Assembly: GCA_020849035.1 (NCBI GenBank)
Contig: JADLHC010000281.1
Coordinates: forward strand, 1-47,607
Direction: 5' to 3'
Length of the DNA stretch: 47,607 nt
Source: Planctomycetia bacterium
GTDB lineage: Bacteria; Planctomycetota; MHYJ01; WSZJ01
This document shows positions 35,161 to 44,817 of this stretch, one piece after another (within the stretch, counting starts at the first letter, position 1; every line of letters starts with the position of its first letter). Under the pieces are notes generated by a model. It saw nothing but the letters and a program-made list of their open reading frames with translations. It was not told where the DNA came from and did no database searches. The position numbers and the translations under genes are program-made.

Positions 35161-36024
35161 TCATCGCAGCGCTTCCCCGAGGACCTTCAGGGACTGGTGC
35201 ATGCGGGAACCCGGCGCCAGCAGGAAATCCTGCGACAGGACCCGGACCTTCCTCGAGGCCACGGCCGGGATCGACGGGAGCTTCGACCACGCCGCCAGCG
35301 CTTCCGCGTCCGTCGGCGGGGCGACGCTGTTGAGCTCGAGGATGACGTCGGGGGCGCGGGCGACGAAGTCCTCGGGGGAGACCTTGACGAAGTCTTTCTT
35401 CACGTCGCCGAACACGTTTTCGCCGCCGACCTTCGCGGCGAGCTCGGAGACGAAGCCGGTGCCGCCGGCGACGTAGATGTCCTGCGGGGCGTCGGCGAGG
35501 CGCTCGACGACGAGGGCGACGCGGACGCGCGGGGCGTCCTTCCAGCGGGCGGCCTCGGCGTCCATGGCGGCCTCGAGGCGGCGGCGCGCGGCGGCGGCCC
35601 GCTCCACGAGGCCCGTCGTGCGGCCGAGGACGTCGTACTGCTCGAGGGCCTCGGCGAGCGTGAGGGTCCCGACCTCGACGACGGGGAGGCCGGCCGCGCG
35701 CAGCCTCTCCAGCGCCTTCGGGTGGCTCGCGGCCTCGACGACCGCGTCGGGCTTCAACAGGGCGATCCGTTCGACGTTGGGGCTGGTGAAGTCGCCGACG
35801 ACCTCGACGGCGGCGGCGGCGGGGGGCCAGGAGCAGAACTTCGTGCGGCCGACGACGCGGTCGCCGGCGCCGATGTCGAAGAGGATGTCGGTGACGCTGG
35901 GGACGAGGGAGACGACGCGGCGGGCGTCCACGGGGGCGGCCGGTTTCGCGGCGCCGCGCGGCCAGGCGACGACGGCGGCCAGGGCGGCGGTGAACAGGAC
36001 GGCGACGAGGACTTTGAGGGACAT
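35161..36024 (-). CDS. BtuF-like periplasmic substrate-binding protein
   Basis: This captures the substrate for the BtuCD-type importer. The 287-residue protein has an N-terminal hydrophobic segment (MSLKVLVAVLFTAALAAVVA, signal peptide or anchor, no lipobox seen). The PBP III fold shows RVVSLVPSVTDILFDIGAG, then VVGDFTSPNVERIALLKPD. This is close to BtuF, but substrate cannot be read from sequence. No cobalamin riboswitch or Fur-like box was recognised upstream. The ATG at 36024 lacks a clear ribosome-binding site; an ATG at 36036 would add four residues. Confidence 0.88.
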   Translation of the reverse strand: MSLKVLVAVLFTAALAAVVAWPRGAAKPAAPVDARRVVSLVPSVTDILFDIGAGDRVVGRTKFCSWPPAAAAVEVVGDFTSPNVERIALLKPDAVVEAASHPKALERLRAAGLPVVEVGTLTLAEALEQYDVLGRTTGLVERAAAARRRLEAAMDAEAARWKDAPRVRVALVVERLADAPQDIYVAGGTGFVSELAAKVGGENVFGDVKKDFVKVSPEDFVARAPDVILELNSVAPPTDAEALAAWSKLPSIPAVASRKVRVLSQDFLLAPGSRMHQSLKVLGEALR

Positions 36025-36328
36025 GGGGGGGAGCATGCTAGATCGCGCCGGGAGGGGCTCCAAGGCGAAAGAAGGAGGACTTGGAGGAAGAGGGCCCGGG
36101 GGAAAAAGGACAGGGCGCACCGTTTGCGATTCACCGCCATCGGACGCTCCTGCCTGCCCGGCTGCGCAGGAGTTCCCAGCAGAACCCGTGTATCCGCGGA
36201 CATACACGCCGTATCCTGTTCGGCCCATGTTCGGAGATCGAAAAGTCGACCGAACCTTTCACCGCCGGCAGACGTCATATTCCCAGCCCCCGGGCCGGCC
36301 GGGGATCGTGTTTCCAGGAGGACCGTCC
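36025..36328. other. Divergent intergenic region
   Basis: This 304-bp region separates the binding-protein gene (minus strand) from the giant secreted protein gene (plus strand) and should hold both promoters. It is purine-rich near 36060-36115. I saw no convincing promoter, riboswitch or small gene. The giant gene's ribosome-binding site AGGAGG is at its right end. Confidence 0.5.
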
Positions 36329-39300
36329 ATGTCCAAGCGCCGCTTCGCCCTTCTCGCCCTCGTCCTCGCCGTCGTCTGCCTCGTCAACGCCGACCCGCCG
36401 CCGACCGACAATCGCGCGCTCGGCGAGGCCGCCCTCAAGGACCGCGACTGGGCGAAGGCCGAGCAGCTCCTGACCACGGCGCTCGGCGAAGCGAAGTCCG
36501 GGCAGGACGAGATCCTGCTCCTGATCGCGACCGCGCAGCAGAACGCGAAGAAGAACGACGAGGCGATCGCTTCTCTCGACCGGCTCGTGAAGGACTACCC
36601 CGCGAGCGGGCTGAAGATGAAGGCGCTCTACAAGAAGGGGGACGTGCTGGCGGCGAAGAAGGAATTCGCGCTTGCCGGGCAGATCTACGACGCGCAGGTG
36701 GCGGCGGTGACGGCGCCGGAGCGGCGGAATAAGGTCGCGATGGTGTACGTCGACGCCGGCCGGGAGTTCCTGAACCCGAAGGAGGCGAAGGACCCGACGT
36801 TCGTCGCGAACTACCAGGCGGCGCGGAACCTGTTCGTGAAGGCGATCGAGCTGGAGGCGCTGGGCGCGGACGAGGAGGGCGTGCGTGCGGACGTGATCGC
36901 GTGCGAACTGAAGGGCGGGATGGACCGCAACCAGCTGCTGAAGTCCTGCAGGGAGTTCTTCGAGAAGTTCCCGAAGGCGGCGAAGCTCGACGAGGCGCTG
37001 TTCGCGCAGGGGACGGCGCTGCGCGACACGGGGAGGCCGTTCGACGCGAAAGCGGCGTGGCTCCGGATCGCGGACGAGTTCCCGAAGTCGGCGCGCGCCC
37101 CCGAGGCGCTCTGGTTCTCCGCGCTCCTGCATGCGAACGAGGCCGGCCAGACCGCCTCGATCGAGGAGCTGCGCCGCGCGCTGCCTCTGCTGCGCCGCTG
37201 CTCGAAGGACTTCGCCGCGTCGGAGTGGGGCCCGAAGGCGGGCTACCTCGCCGGCGTCGCCCTCGCGCAGTACGAGGAGCTGCGCGACGACGCGCGCAAG
37301 GAGCTCGCCGCCTTTGCCGACGCGAACGCGAAGGACGAGCGCGCCCCCGAGGCGCTCCTCCGCGTGGCCTGGCTCTGGCGGGCCGACCTCGACGACGCGA
37401 AGACGATCGCCACCCTCGAGGACTTCCTCCGCCGCTTCCCCGACTCCCCCCGCTGGCCCGAGGTGCGCCAGGCGATCGCGGACGTGAGGTTCGCGGCCGC
37501 GGAGCGGGCGTTCCTGCGCAAGGACTGGGCGGCGGCGCGCAGGGCGGCCGACGAGTTCGGGACGCTGCATCCGACGGACGGAAGGGCCCCGGCGATGTCC
37601 TTCCGGGCGGGGCAGACGTTTGCGGAGGAGAAGAAGTGGAAGGAGGCGGTCGAGGCCTGGATGCGGACGGCGACGAAGTTCCCCGGGCACAACGAGGGGC
37701 ACCAGGCGCGGCTCTCCGCCGCGAAGACGCTCGCGAACGAGCTCGACGACTTCGAGACGGCGATGAAGGAGCTCCCGAAGGTCGGCGGCGCGTGGCAGGG
37801 GCAGGCGCAGCAGTTCCTGCAGACGCTGCAGAACAGGTCGCTGGCGCTCGCCAGCGAGAAGATCTTCACCAGCGCCGAGACGCCCGCTGTGAAGCTGACG
37901 GTGCGCAACGTCGAGACCGTGAAGTTCCGGTTCTGGACGCTGGACCTGAAGGACTACTTCGAGAAACGCGCGGCGACGACGGGGCTGGAGGCGCTGGAGG
38001 TGTCGGTGATCGCGCCGGACAAGGAGTGGGAGGTCCCGGTGAAGGACTACCGGCGCTTCAAGGAGATGAAGCTCGACGTTGAGCTTCCGAAGAAGGACCC
38101 CGGCGCGTACGTGGTGAGCGCGAGCATCGGGACGCAGGAGGCGAAGACGGTGGTGATCGTGTCGGACCTGGCGCTGATCGCGCGGGCGGGGAGGAGCGGG
38201 GCGACGGTGGCGGTGGAGAACCTGCGGACGGGCGAGAAGGTGGACAACGCGACCGTCCGGATGGCGGCGGACGGGAGGCACGTGAAGGCGTGGGGCGAGG
38301 AGCTGCGGCCGTCGAACCTCTCGATCCTGGCGGAGTCGAACGGCCACCTGGCGTTCCGCGACATGGCGCTGGGTGCACTGCCGGTGGCGCCGAAGCGCGA
38401 GCCGCGGGTCCAGATGCTGACGGACCGGTCGCGCTACGGGGACGGGGACGAGATCCGGGTGCGGCTCGTCGCGCGCGCGGTGGAGGGCGGGGCGTACGTG
38501 GTGCCGAAGGCCGGGACGTACCTGCTGCGGGCGGCGAGCTCGCAGAACGTGCTGTTCCACGAGGCGCCCGTGACGTTCTCGAAGGTCGGCACGGCCGCGA
38601 TGACGGTGCGGCTGCCGAAGGGCCTGGGCGGCGCGGTGACGCTGACGGTGGTGGAGAAGGCGCTGCCGCAGGAGAAGCTGCTCGAGCAGACCCAGATCGT
38701 GATCCTGGGGGCCGGCGACCGGTACGTGCATTTCGATTTCATCACCGACGACACGCCGAAGTTCGTCGGGGACGACGTGGACGTGACGGCGGTGCTGCGC
38801 GACGCGTGGAACCGCCCGCTGGGCGGCCGCTGGGTGCGCGTGCTGGCGCCGGGCGATCTGGAGTGGCGCGACGTGACGACGGGCGCGGACGGGACGTTCC
38901 CGATCCAGCTGCGCGGCACCGACCGGTTCTTCCGCGACGGCGTCGCGGTCGTGCAGGTCGCGGCCGAGGGCGCGAGCGACCAGCTGCGCGTCCCGATGCT
39001 GCCGCGGACGCCGCTTGTGAGCTTCGACGCCGAGTCGCGCGTGACCGAGCCCCTCGCCGCCGGCGAGGCCAAGTCCATCGCGTTCACGGCGAAGAAGGCC
39101 GACGACACCGGGTTCGCGGGCACGTTCCGCTGGACCGTCGTCCGCACCAACGAAGCCGGGGAGCGCTTCGCCGTCGCCCAGGGCGATGCGACGACGGACA
39201 AGGACGGAAAGGCGAAGTTCACGTGGACGGCGAACGACCCCGGGGTCCATACGATCTCGGTGACGACGCGGGACGCCGACGGGATCCCGACGCGCGCGCA

Positions 39301-42300
39301 GACGGCGGTGGCGGTGATGGACGAGAAGGAGGAGCGCAAGCTGCGGCTGCTGTCGGCCGCGGACGAGTTCGAGCCGGGGAAGGGGTTCGAGGTGACGGTG
39401 CTGTCGCGGCTGGAGAAGGGGCTGGCGTTCGTGGCGGTCGAGGGGGAGAAGGTCGAGCAGCTGGTGGCGGTGACGCTGGAGAAGGGGAAGACCACGGTGA
39501 AGCTGGGCGCGCCGCCCGCGACGACGCGCGATTTCGCGGTGACGGTGATGATGATGCAGGGCGGCAAGTTCCACGCGGACACGCGGGACTTCGCGCTGAA
39601 GTCGCCCGAGGTCAAGGTGGAGCCGGAGAAGAAGGAAGTGAAGCCGGGCGAGGAAGTGGTGGTGAAGGTGACGGCGAGGCCCGGGGCGGAGGTCTGGCTG
39701 CTGGCCTCGGCGGAGATCACGACGGGGTTCAACCTGGGGACGTTCAACCCTTCGCGGCCCGGGTCGTACTTCGCGGCCGACTCTTCCGTCGCGACGGCGT
39801 TCGCGTGGCAGACGCAGCAGATCGATCCCGAGCTGCTGGAGGCGCTGGCGCGGCTGGACCAGCTGGACAAGAGCGCGGACCGGCGGGTGATGCTGGAGAA
39901 GAACGTGGTGCGGTTCAAGGATGCCGAGGAGAGCGACCACAACGAGTCCGAGGACCCGGTCATCTGGTCCGGCGGGGCGGGCGGCGGGAAGTACGGAGGG
40001 CGGCTCGGCGGGCGCCGGAACCTGGTCGCCCGCGGGGAAGGTTCGGCCGGCGGGCGTCCCCCGGTCCCGCAGCAGGTCCCGTACGTCTGGGCGTCGGCGG
40101 AGGCGGGAGCCGACGGGACCGCGACGTTCCGGTTCCGCGCGCCGGTTTCGCGGCAGGACATCGAGCTGCAGGCCTGGGCGATCGACGGCGGCAACGCGAT
40201 CCCCACGGCGACGGCGGTCGTGAAGGTGCGCGCTTCGGTCATCGCCGAGGTGCGCTTCCCCGACACGGCGGTCGAAGGCGAGAAGACGTCGGCGGTCGTG
40301 CTGGCGACGAACTGGTCGGCCGCGGAGGCTGAGACGGTGGTGGTGATCGACGGCGTGGAGACGAAGGTGAAGGTGGCGGCGCGCTCGACGGCAGAGAAGG
40401 ACATCGAGTGGACGGCGGCCGCGGCGCCTGCGGTGTCGGTGGACGGGGCGAAGCTCGACGCGGCGGTCGGGATGAGGCCGAAAGCGCCCTCGACCGTTGC
40501 CGAGAAGGGCGGGGCGTTCACTGCGCGGGCGGAGCTGAAGGTGGACGGGCAGGGGAAGACGCGGATCTTCGTGGCGACGTCGCCCGCGGCGCTCATGGAG
40601 GCGCTCGCCGAAGGCGGCGACGACCTGACGGAGGCGTCGGACGTCTCGGCGCGGCTGCTCGCGCTGCTGGCGCGCCATCGGATCGAGAAGTCGGACGGGA
40701 CGGCGCGGGCGGTGATGGAGTTCGCGGCCCTGCGCGCCGAAGGCCTCATGGACGCGGCCGACGGCGACGCGGCCTGGCCGGTCCTCCTGTACCTCGCTGC
40801 GGCGGAGGCGAAGGCGGCGGAGTTCGACATCGAGCCCGACCCGGCGCTGCTCCGGCAGAGGTTCGCGCAGGCGACCTCCGACGACGTCAAGGCGCTCATC
40901 CTGTTCGCGCTGTCCCGGGGCAAGCACGCCGAGTACGGGTTCGTCTTCCGCCTCTGGCGCGGCGCCGACGCGCTTCCCCCGCGGGCCCTCGCGTGCCTCG
41001 CGCTGGCCCTGAAGGCCGCCGGGAAACCGGACGAGGCGAAGGCGGCGCTGGAGAAGCTGGCAAAGGCGTCGAAGGAGGACCACTGGGAGGCGGCGACGGC
41101 CGCGCAGGCGGACTCGGCGAACACGCCGTACGCCGCGACCGCGCTGGCGGCGCTCGCCCTCGCCGAGATCGACCCCGCGAACGCCCTTCTCCCGAAGGCC
41201 CGCGCCTGGCTGCTCGCGCGCCGGCCGGCGACCGCGTTCGAGCGCGCCACCCTGGCCCTCGCGATGCAGACGACTCCCGACAAGGGCGGCGTCACCGAGG
41301 TGAAGGTGGACGGGCAGGCGGTGAAGGGCTTCGGCACGGTGACGGCCACGAACGGGGTCCTGGAGCCGGCGGGGACGGGGACGTACTACGCGGTCGCGAT
41401 GCGGGAGACCGGCACGGCGCCGGAGCCCGCGGTCAAGGTGGCGGTGAAGCGGACGGCGCGGTGGCCGCTGCAGGTGGTGGAAGGGAAGACGGCGGCGCCG
41501 GTGGCGGCCGCGACGAAGGAGCCGGTGGAGAACCCCTCCATGGCGAAGGTCGCGGCGGGGAATTCCTTCATGGTGGCCTACGAGCTCACCGTGACGGGCC
41601 CGACGACGCAGTACGCCGTGGTCGAGCTGCCCGCCAACACCGGCCTGCGGTTCGGCCGGGGCGCCCTTCGCGTCCTGCTCCCCCCGCAGACGGAGGCGGA
41701 GCGCAAGGTCGAAGTGGCGTTCGCGGCGTATGCGGACGCTCCGGGCGCCTGTCCGGAAATCGAGGTGCTCGCGCCGGGAGCCGCGTACCGCGACGGCTGG
41801 TCGTGGACGCACGGCGAGCGGCTGGCGGCGGGCGGGATCCTGTTCGCGAAGAAGAAGTGGAAGGAGTGCCGCGACCTGCTGCTGCCGCTGTTCGAGAAGG
41901 GGACGCTTCACGACAAGGCCGCGGCCTCGGCGGCGCGGATGCTGGGGTACAGCGCGGTGGAGCTGGGCGAGAACGAGACGGTTGTGAAGTATTTCGAGGT
42001 CCTGAAGGAGAAGGCGCCGGGCGAGGTGGTGCCGTTCGACAAGATCCGGGCGGTGGCGAAGGCGTACGCGGCGGTGAACGAGCATGAGCGCTCGATGCAG
42101 GTGTCGAGCGGCGCGTGCGACGCGTACTTCCTGCAGGAGGCGAACCTCGCGGGCGCGCTGGAGGACCTGGGCCGGATGAAGGACTCGGTGGCGTGGATGA
42201 AGCTGCTGCTGGCGGACTACCCGGATTCGCCGCTGAACCGCGACATGCGGTTCGGCTTCGGGCAGCGGCTGTACACGAAGTCGAAGTCGGTCCGGCCGAC

Positions 42301-43534
42301 GGCGGAGAAGAACGACAAGGCGCTGACCCGCGACCAGCTGCTGGCCGAGAGCGCCGCGGCGTTCGAGGGCGTCCTTTCGGGCTTCCCCTCCAGCGAGGAG
42401 AACGACCGCGTGATGCTGTCGCTCTGCAGCGCGTACCTCGAGGCCGGGAAGTTCGACCTTGCGGACGCCTCCGCCCGGTCGGCCTCGGCGCGGTACCCGA
42501 AGTCGCGTTACCTCGACACGTTCGACTACACGCAGGCGTTCGCGCTGTTCGCGCAGAAGAAGTTCCCGGACGCGCTGACGCTGTGCGACAAGCTGGAGAC
42601 GTTCGACTACGGACCGAAGGCGAACCCGGGGCCGGGCGTGATCCGGACGCAGGCGGTGCTGATGAAGGCGCAGATCTTCCACGCCAAGGGGGAGATGGAC
42701 AAGGCGATCGAGAACTACAAGAAGGTGAAGGAGAAGTCGGCGGACGCGGCGCGCTCGATCGCGTTCCTGGAGCGCGAGGCGATCTCGGTGCCTGACGTGA
42801 CGACGGCGCCGCTCGCGAAGGCGGCGGAGCTGGAGCTGGAGTACGCGGGGGTCGCCGAGGCGCACGTGCGGGCCTACAAGGTGGACCTCACGATGCTCGC
42901 GCTCCGGCGCAAGAACCTCGTGGACGCCTCGGCCGTCGAGGTGGCGGGGATCAAGCCGGTGTTCGAGAAGACGTTCAAGCTCGACCACCCGAACGCCCGC
43001 CGGCGCGAGAAGCAGACGTTCACGCTCGAGCTCAAGGACCCCGGCGCGTACCTCGTCGGCGTCAAGGCCGGCGACTTCTTCGCCTCCGGCATGATCCTCC
43101 GGTCCAACCTCTCGATGGCCGTGCAGGAGGAGACGTCGGGCAACGTCCGCGTGAACATCTCGGACGTCGCGGGCGGCGGATTCGCCGAGGGCGTCAAGGT
43201 CACGATCTTCGGGACGGACGACCAGAAGATCGCCAGCGACAAGACCGACCTCCGCGGCATCTGGGAGACCGCCGGCGTGCGCGGCCTCGCCGTCGTCGTC
43301 GCCGAAAAGGAGGGCCACGTCGCCATGTACCGCGGGCAGGCGCTCATCGGCCTGATCGAGGACGCCAAGACCCGGCAGAACGCGGCGCCGCAGCCGGCCA
43401 AGAAACTGGCGGAGCAGCAGCAGGAGCTGCTCGACGAGCAGCTGAAGGAGGCGAACGACTCCGTCGAGGATTTCTACAACAGGAACCTGCGCAATCGGCA
43501 GCAGGGCGTCGAGGTGGAACGGATGAAGAAGTAA
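36329..43534 (+). CDS. Giant secreted alpha-2-macroglobulin-like protein with N- and C-terminal TPR regions
   Basis: Alpha-2-macroglobulins are large multidomain proteins thought to trap proteases in the bacterial envelope. This 2401-residue protein has a signal peptide (1-21). TPR-like helical repeats run from about 30 to 480. Beta-rich macroglobulin-like domains cover about 500-1370; TDRSRYGDGDEIRVRLVAR near 697 resembles an MG2 domain, and the segment near 1250-1275 (WASAEAGADGTATFRFRAP) a later MG domain. An alpha/alpha-toroid-like region (about 1415-1750) follows, then a second TPR block (about 1830-2145), and a final beta-rich part and coiled coil. I saw no CxEQ thioester motif, so it probably cannot couple covalently to targets. 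The ATG at 36329 has AGGAGG 7 nt upstream. A strong terminator follows. Confidence 0.88.
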   Translation: MSKRRFALLALVLAVVCLVNADPPPTDNRALGEAALKDRDWAKAEQLLTTALGEAKSGQDEILLLIATAQQNAKKNDEAIASLDRLVKDYPASGLKMKALYKKGDVLAAKKEFALAGQIYDAQVAAVTAPERRNKVAMVYVDAGREFLNPKEAKDPTFVANYQAARNLFVKAIELEALGADEEGVRADVIACELKGGMDRNQLLKSCREFFEKFPKAAKLDEALFAQGTALRDTGRPFDAKAAWLRIADEFPKSARAPEALWFSALLHANEAGQTASIEELRRALPLLRRCSKDFAASEWGPKAGYLAGVALAQYEELRDDARKELAAFADANAKDERAPEALLRVAWLWRADLDDAKTIATLEDFLRRFPDSPRWPEVRQAIADVRFAAAERAFLRKDWAAARRAADEFGTLHPTDGRAPAMSFRAGQTFAEEKKWKEAVEAWMRTATKFPGHNEGHQARLSAAKTLANELDDFETAMKELPKVGGAWQGQAQQFLQTLQNRSLALASEKIFTSAETPAVKLTVRNVETVKFRFWTLDLKDYFEKRAATTGLEALEVSVIAPDKEWEVPVKDYRRFKEMKLDVELPKKDPGAYVVSASIGTQEAKTVVIVSDLALIARAGRSGATVAVENLRTGEKVDNATVRMAADGRHVKAWGEELRPSNLSILAESNGHLAFRDMALGALPVAPKREPRVQMLTDRSRYGDGDEIRVRLVARAVEGGAYVVPKAGTYLLRAASSQNVLFHEAPVTFSKVGTAAMTVRLPKGLGGAVTLTVVEKALPQEKLLEQTQIVILGAGDRYVHFDFITDDTPKFVGDDVDVTAVLRDAWNRPLGGRWVRVLAPGDLEWRDVTTGADGTFPIQLRGTDRFFRDGVAVVQVAAEGASDQLRVPMLPRTPLVSFDAESRVTEPLAAGEAKSIAFTAKKADDTGFAGTFRWTVVRTNEAGERFAVAQGDATTDKDGKAKFTWTANDPGVHTISVTTRDADGIPTRAQTAVAVMDEKEERKLRLLSAADEFEPGKGFEVTVLSRLEKGLAFVAVEGEKVEQLVAVTLEKGKTTVKLGAPPATTRDFAVTVMMMQGGKFHADTRDFALKSPEVKVEPEKKEVKPGEEVVVKVTARPGAEVWLLASAEITTGFNLGTFNPSRPGSYFAADSSVATAFAWQTQQIDPELLEALARLDQLDKSADRRVMLEKNVVRFKDAEESDHNESEDPVIWSGGAGGGKYGGRLGGRRNLVARGEGSAGGRPPVPQQVPYVWASAEAGADGTATFRFRAPVSRQDIELQAWAIDGGNAIPTATAVVKVRASVIAEVRFPDTAVEGEKTSAVVLATNWSAAEAETVVVIDGVETKVKVAARSTAEKDIEWTAAAAPAVSVDGAKLDAAVGMRPKAPSTVAEKGGAFTARAELKVDGQGKTRIFVATSPAALMEALAEGGDDLTEASDVSARLLALLARHRIEKSDGTARAVMEFAALRAEGLMDAADGDAAWPVLLYLAAAEAKAAEFDIEPDPALLRQRFAQATSDDVKALILFALSRGKHAEYGFVFRLWRGADALPPRALACLALALKAAGKPDEAKAALEKLAKASKEDHWEAATAAQADSANTPYAATALAALALAEIDPANALLPKARAWLLARRPATAFERATLALAMQTTPDKGGVTEVKVDGQAVKGFGTVTATNGVLEPAGTGTYYAVAMRETGTAPEPAVKVAVKRTARWPLQVVEGKTAAPVAAATKEPVENPSMAKVAAGNSFMVAYELTVTGPTTQYAVVELPANTGLRFGRGALRVLLPPQTEAERKVEVAFAAYADAPGACPEIEVLAPGAAYRDGWSWTHGERLAAGGILFAKKKWKECRDLLLPLFEKGTLHDKAAASAARMLGYSAVELGENETVVKYFEVLKEKAPGEVVPFDKIRAVAKAYAAVNEHERSMQVSSGACDAYFLQEANLAGALEDLGRMKDSVAWMKLLLADYPDSPLNRDMRFGFGQRLYTKSKSVRPTAEKNDKALTRDQLLAESAAAFEGVLSGFPSSEENDRVMLSLCSAYLEAGKFDLADASARSASARYPKSRYLDTFDYTQAFALFAQKKFPDALTLCDKLETFDYGPKANPGPGVIRTQAVLMKAQIFHAKGEMDKAIENYKKVKEKSADAARSIAFLEREAISVPDVTTAPLAKAAELELEYAGVAEAHVRAYKVDLTMLALRRKNLVDASAVEVAGIKPVFEKTFKLDHPNARRREKQTFTLELKDPGAYLVGVKAGDFFASGMILRSNLSMAVQEETSGNVRVNISDVAGGGFAEGVKVTIFGTDDQKIASDKTDLRGIWETAGVRGLAVVVAEKEGHVAMYRGQALIGLIEDAKTRQNAAPQPAKKLAEQQQELLDEQLKEANDSVEDFYNRNLRNRQQGVEVERMKK

Positions 43535-43556
43535 CCGGGAAGCCGGACCGAACCGC

Positions 43557-43599
43557 GAAGGCAGGCCGCGCCCCCCGGCGCGCGCCTGCCTTCTCTTTT
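43557..43599 (+). terminator. Intrinsic terminator after the giant secreted protein gene
   Basis: GAAGGCAGG (43557-43565) pairs with CCTGCCTTC (43585-43593), with a further CCGCGCC/GGCGCG inner stem and a C-rich loop. The hairpin is followed by TCTTTTC. It begins 22 bp after the stop codon. Confidence 0.85.
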
Positions 43600-43641
43600 C
43601 GCTTCGCCGCCGCCGCCGCGCCCCCGTAGCCTCTTCCCCCC

Positions 43642-44808
43642 GTGAAGCGCCTCTTCCAGGGCCTCCGTCCCAACGTCGTCTGGCTCGGCCTCGCGTCGTT
43701 CTTCACCGACTTCGCGTCGGAGATGGTCTTTCCGCTCATGCCCCAGTTCCTGAAGGTCGTCCTGGGGGCGGGGAAGGCGACGCTGGGGCTGATCGAGGGC
43801 GCGGCGGACAGCCTCGCGGCGCTGCTGCGCATCGTGTCGGGCTGGGCCTCGGACCGCGTGGGGAAACGGAAGCCGTTCATCTTCTGGGGTTACGTCCTGT
43901 CGTCGGCGATGCGGCCGGTGTACGCGGTCGTGACGGCGCCCTGGCAGGTGTTCGCGATCCGGATGGCGGACCGGCTGGGGAAGGGGACGCGGCTGGCGGC
44001 GCGGGACGCCCTGATCGCGGATTCGTGCGAGCCGGGCGCCCGCGGGCGCGCCTACGGGCTGCAGAACGCGATGGACCAGCTCGGCGCGGCGGTCGGGCCG
44101 CTGGTGGCGGGGCTGATGCTGGCGCAAGGGATGACGTTCCAGCAGGTGTTCCTCTGGACGTCGATCCCCGCGGCGGCCGTGATCGCCATCATCGCCGTGC
44201 TCGTCCGCGACCTCCCGGCAACGCCGCGCGAAACTCCGCTGCGCCTGACGCTCAAGCCCTTCTCCCGGAACTTCCGCTGGTTCCTCGCGACGATCGCCGT
44301 CTTCACGCTCGCGAACAGCTCCGACGCGTTCCTCGTCCAGCGCATGCCCGAGATCGGCATCCCCCTCGCCTGGACCACCGTCGCCTGGGCGGGATTCAAC
44401 GTCCTCAAGGCGCTCACCGCGCTCCCGGGCGGGTTCATCGCCGACCACCACGAGCGTCGCTCGGTCATGCTCGCCGGGTGGATCGTCTACGTGGCCGTCT
44501 ATGCGGGCTTCGCGTTCGCGGACACGCCCGCCCCCTTCCTCGCGTGCCTCGCCGCGTACACGCTCTTCAACGCGCTCGCCGTCTCCGTCCAGCGCGCCGT
44601 CGTCGCCGACCTCGTCCCCGCCGAGCTCAAGGGGACGGCCTTCGGGCTGTTCTACTTCGCCATCGGGCTTGCCGCGCTGCCCAGCTCGCTCCTGTTCGGC
44701 TTCCTCGCGGAGCGCTTCACTCCCCGGGTCGCCTTCCTCACGGACGCGGGGATCGCGCTGGTTGCCTGCGGGATGCTGCTGCGTGTCCGGCGTCCGGCGC
44801 GGGGCTGA
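43642..44808 (+). CDS. Major facilitator superfamily transporter
   Basis: The 388-residue membrane protein has about eleven or twelve hydrophobic helices, an N-terminal FFTDFASEMVFPLMPQFL segment, and the MFS loop 2-3 motif in the form GWASDRVGKRKP; a second copy of the half-motif (GGFIADHHERR) lies near residue 265. RMADRLGKGTRLAARDALIA is typical of a bacterial MFS group of unknown substrate. The GTG start at 43642 has no strong ribosome-binding site. It is convergent with the YndJ-like gene, 9 bp away. Confidence 0.88.
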   Translation: MKRLFQGLRPNVVWLGLASFFTDFASEMVFPLMPQFLKVVLGAGKATLGLIEGAADSLAALLRIVSGWASDRVGKRKPFIFWGYVLSSAMRPVYAVVTAPWQVFAIRMADRLGKGTRLAARDALIADSCEPGARGRAYGLQNAMDQLGAAVGPLVAGLMLAQGMTFQQVFLWTSIPAAAVIAIIAVLVRDLPATPRETPLRLTLKPFSRNFRWFLATIAVFTLANSSDAFLVQRMPEIGIPLAWTTVAWAGFNVLKALTALPGGFIADHHERRSVMLAGWIVYVAVYAGFAFADTPAPFLACLAAYTLFNALAVSVQRAVVADLVPAELKGTAFGLFYFAIGLAALPSSLLFGFLAERFTPRVAFLTDAGIALVACGMLLRVRRPARG

Positions 44809-44817
44809 GGCGGGGGA

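Noticed and set aside
36025-36328. Cobalamin riboswitch for the BtuFCD-like operon
   Set aside because: No B12-box-like motif or other recognisable riboswitch core was found.
35477-36328. Upstream extension of the giant protein over the binding-protein gene
   Set aside because: The extension is antisense to a good gene, and a signal peptide with AGGAGG marks the start at 36329.
36275-43318. 2347-codon minus-strand reading frame opposite the giant secreted protein
   Set aside because: Antisense shadow with Arg/His/Leu bias and no domain signal; the plus-strand gene has signal peptide, ribosome-binding site and terminator.
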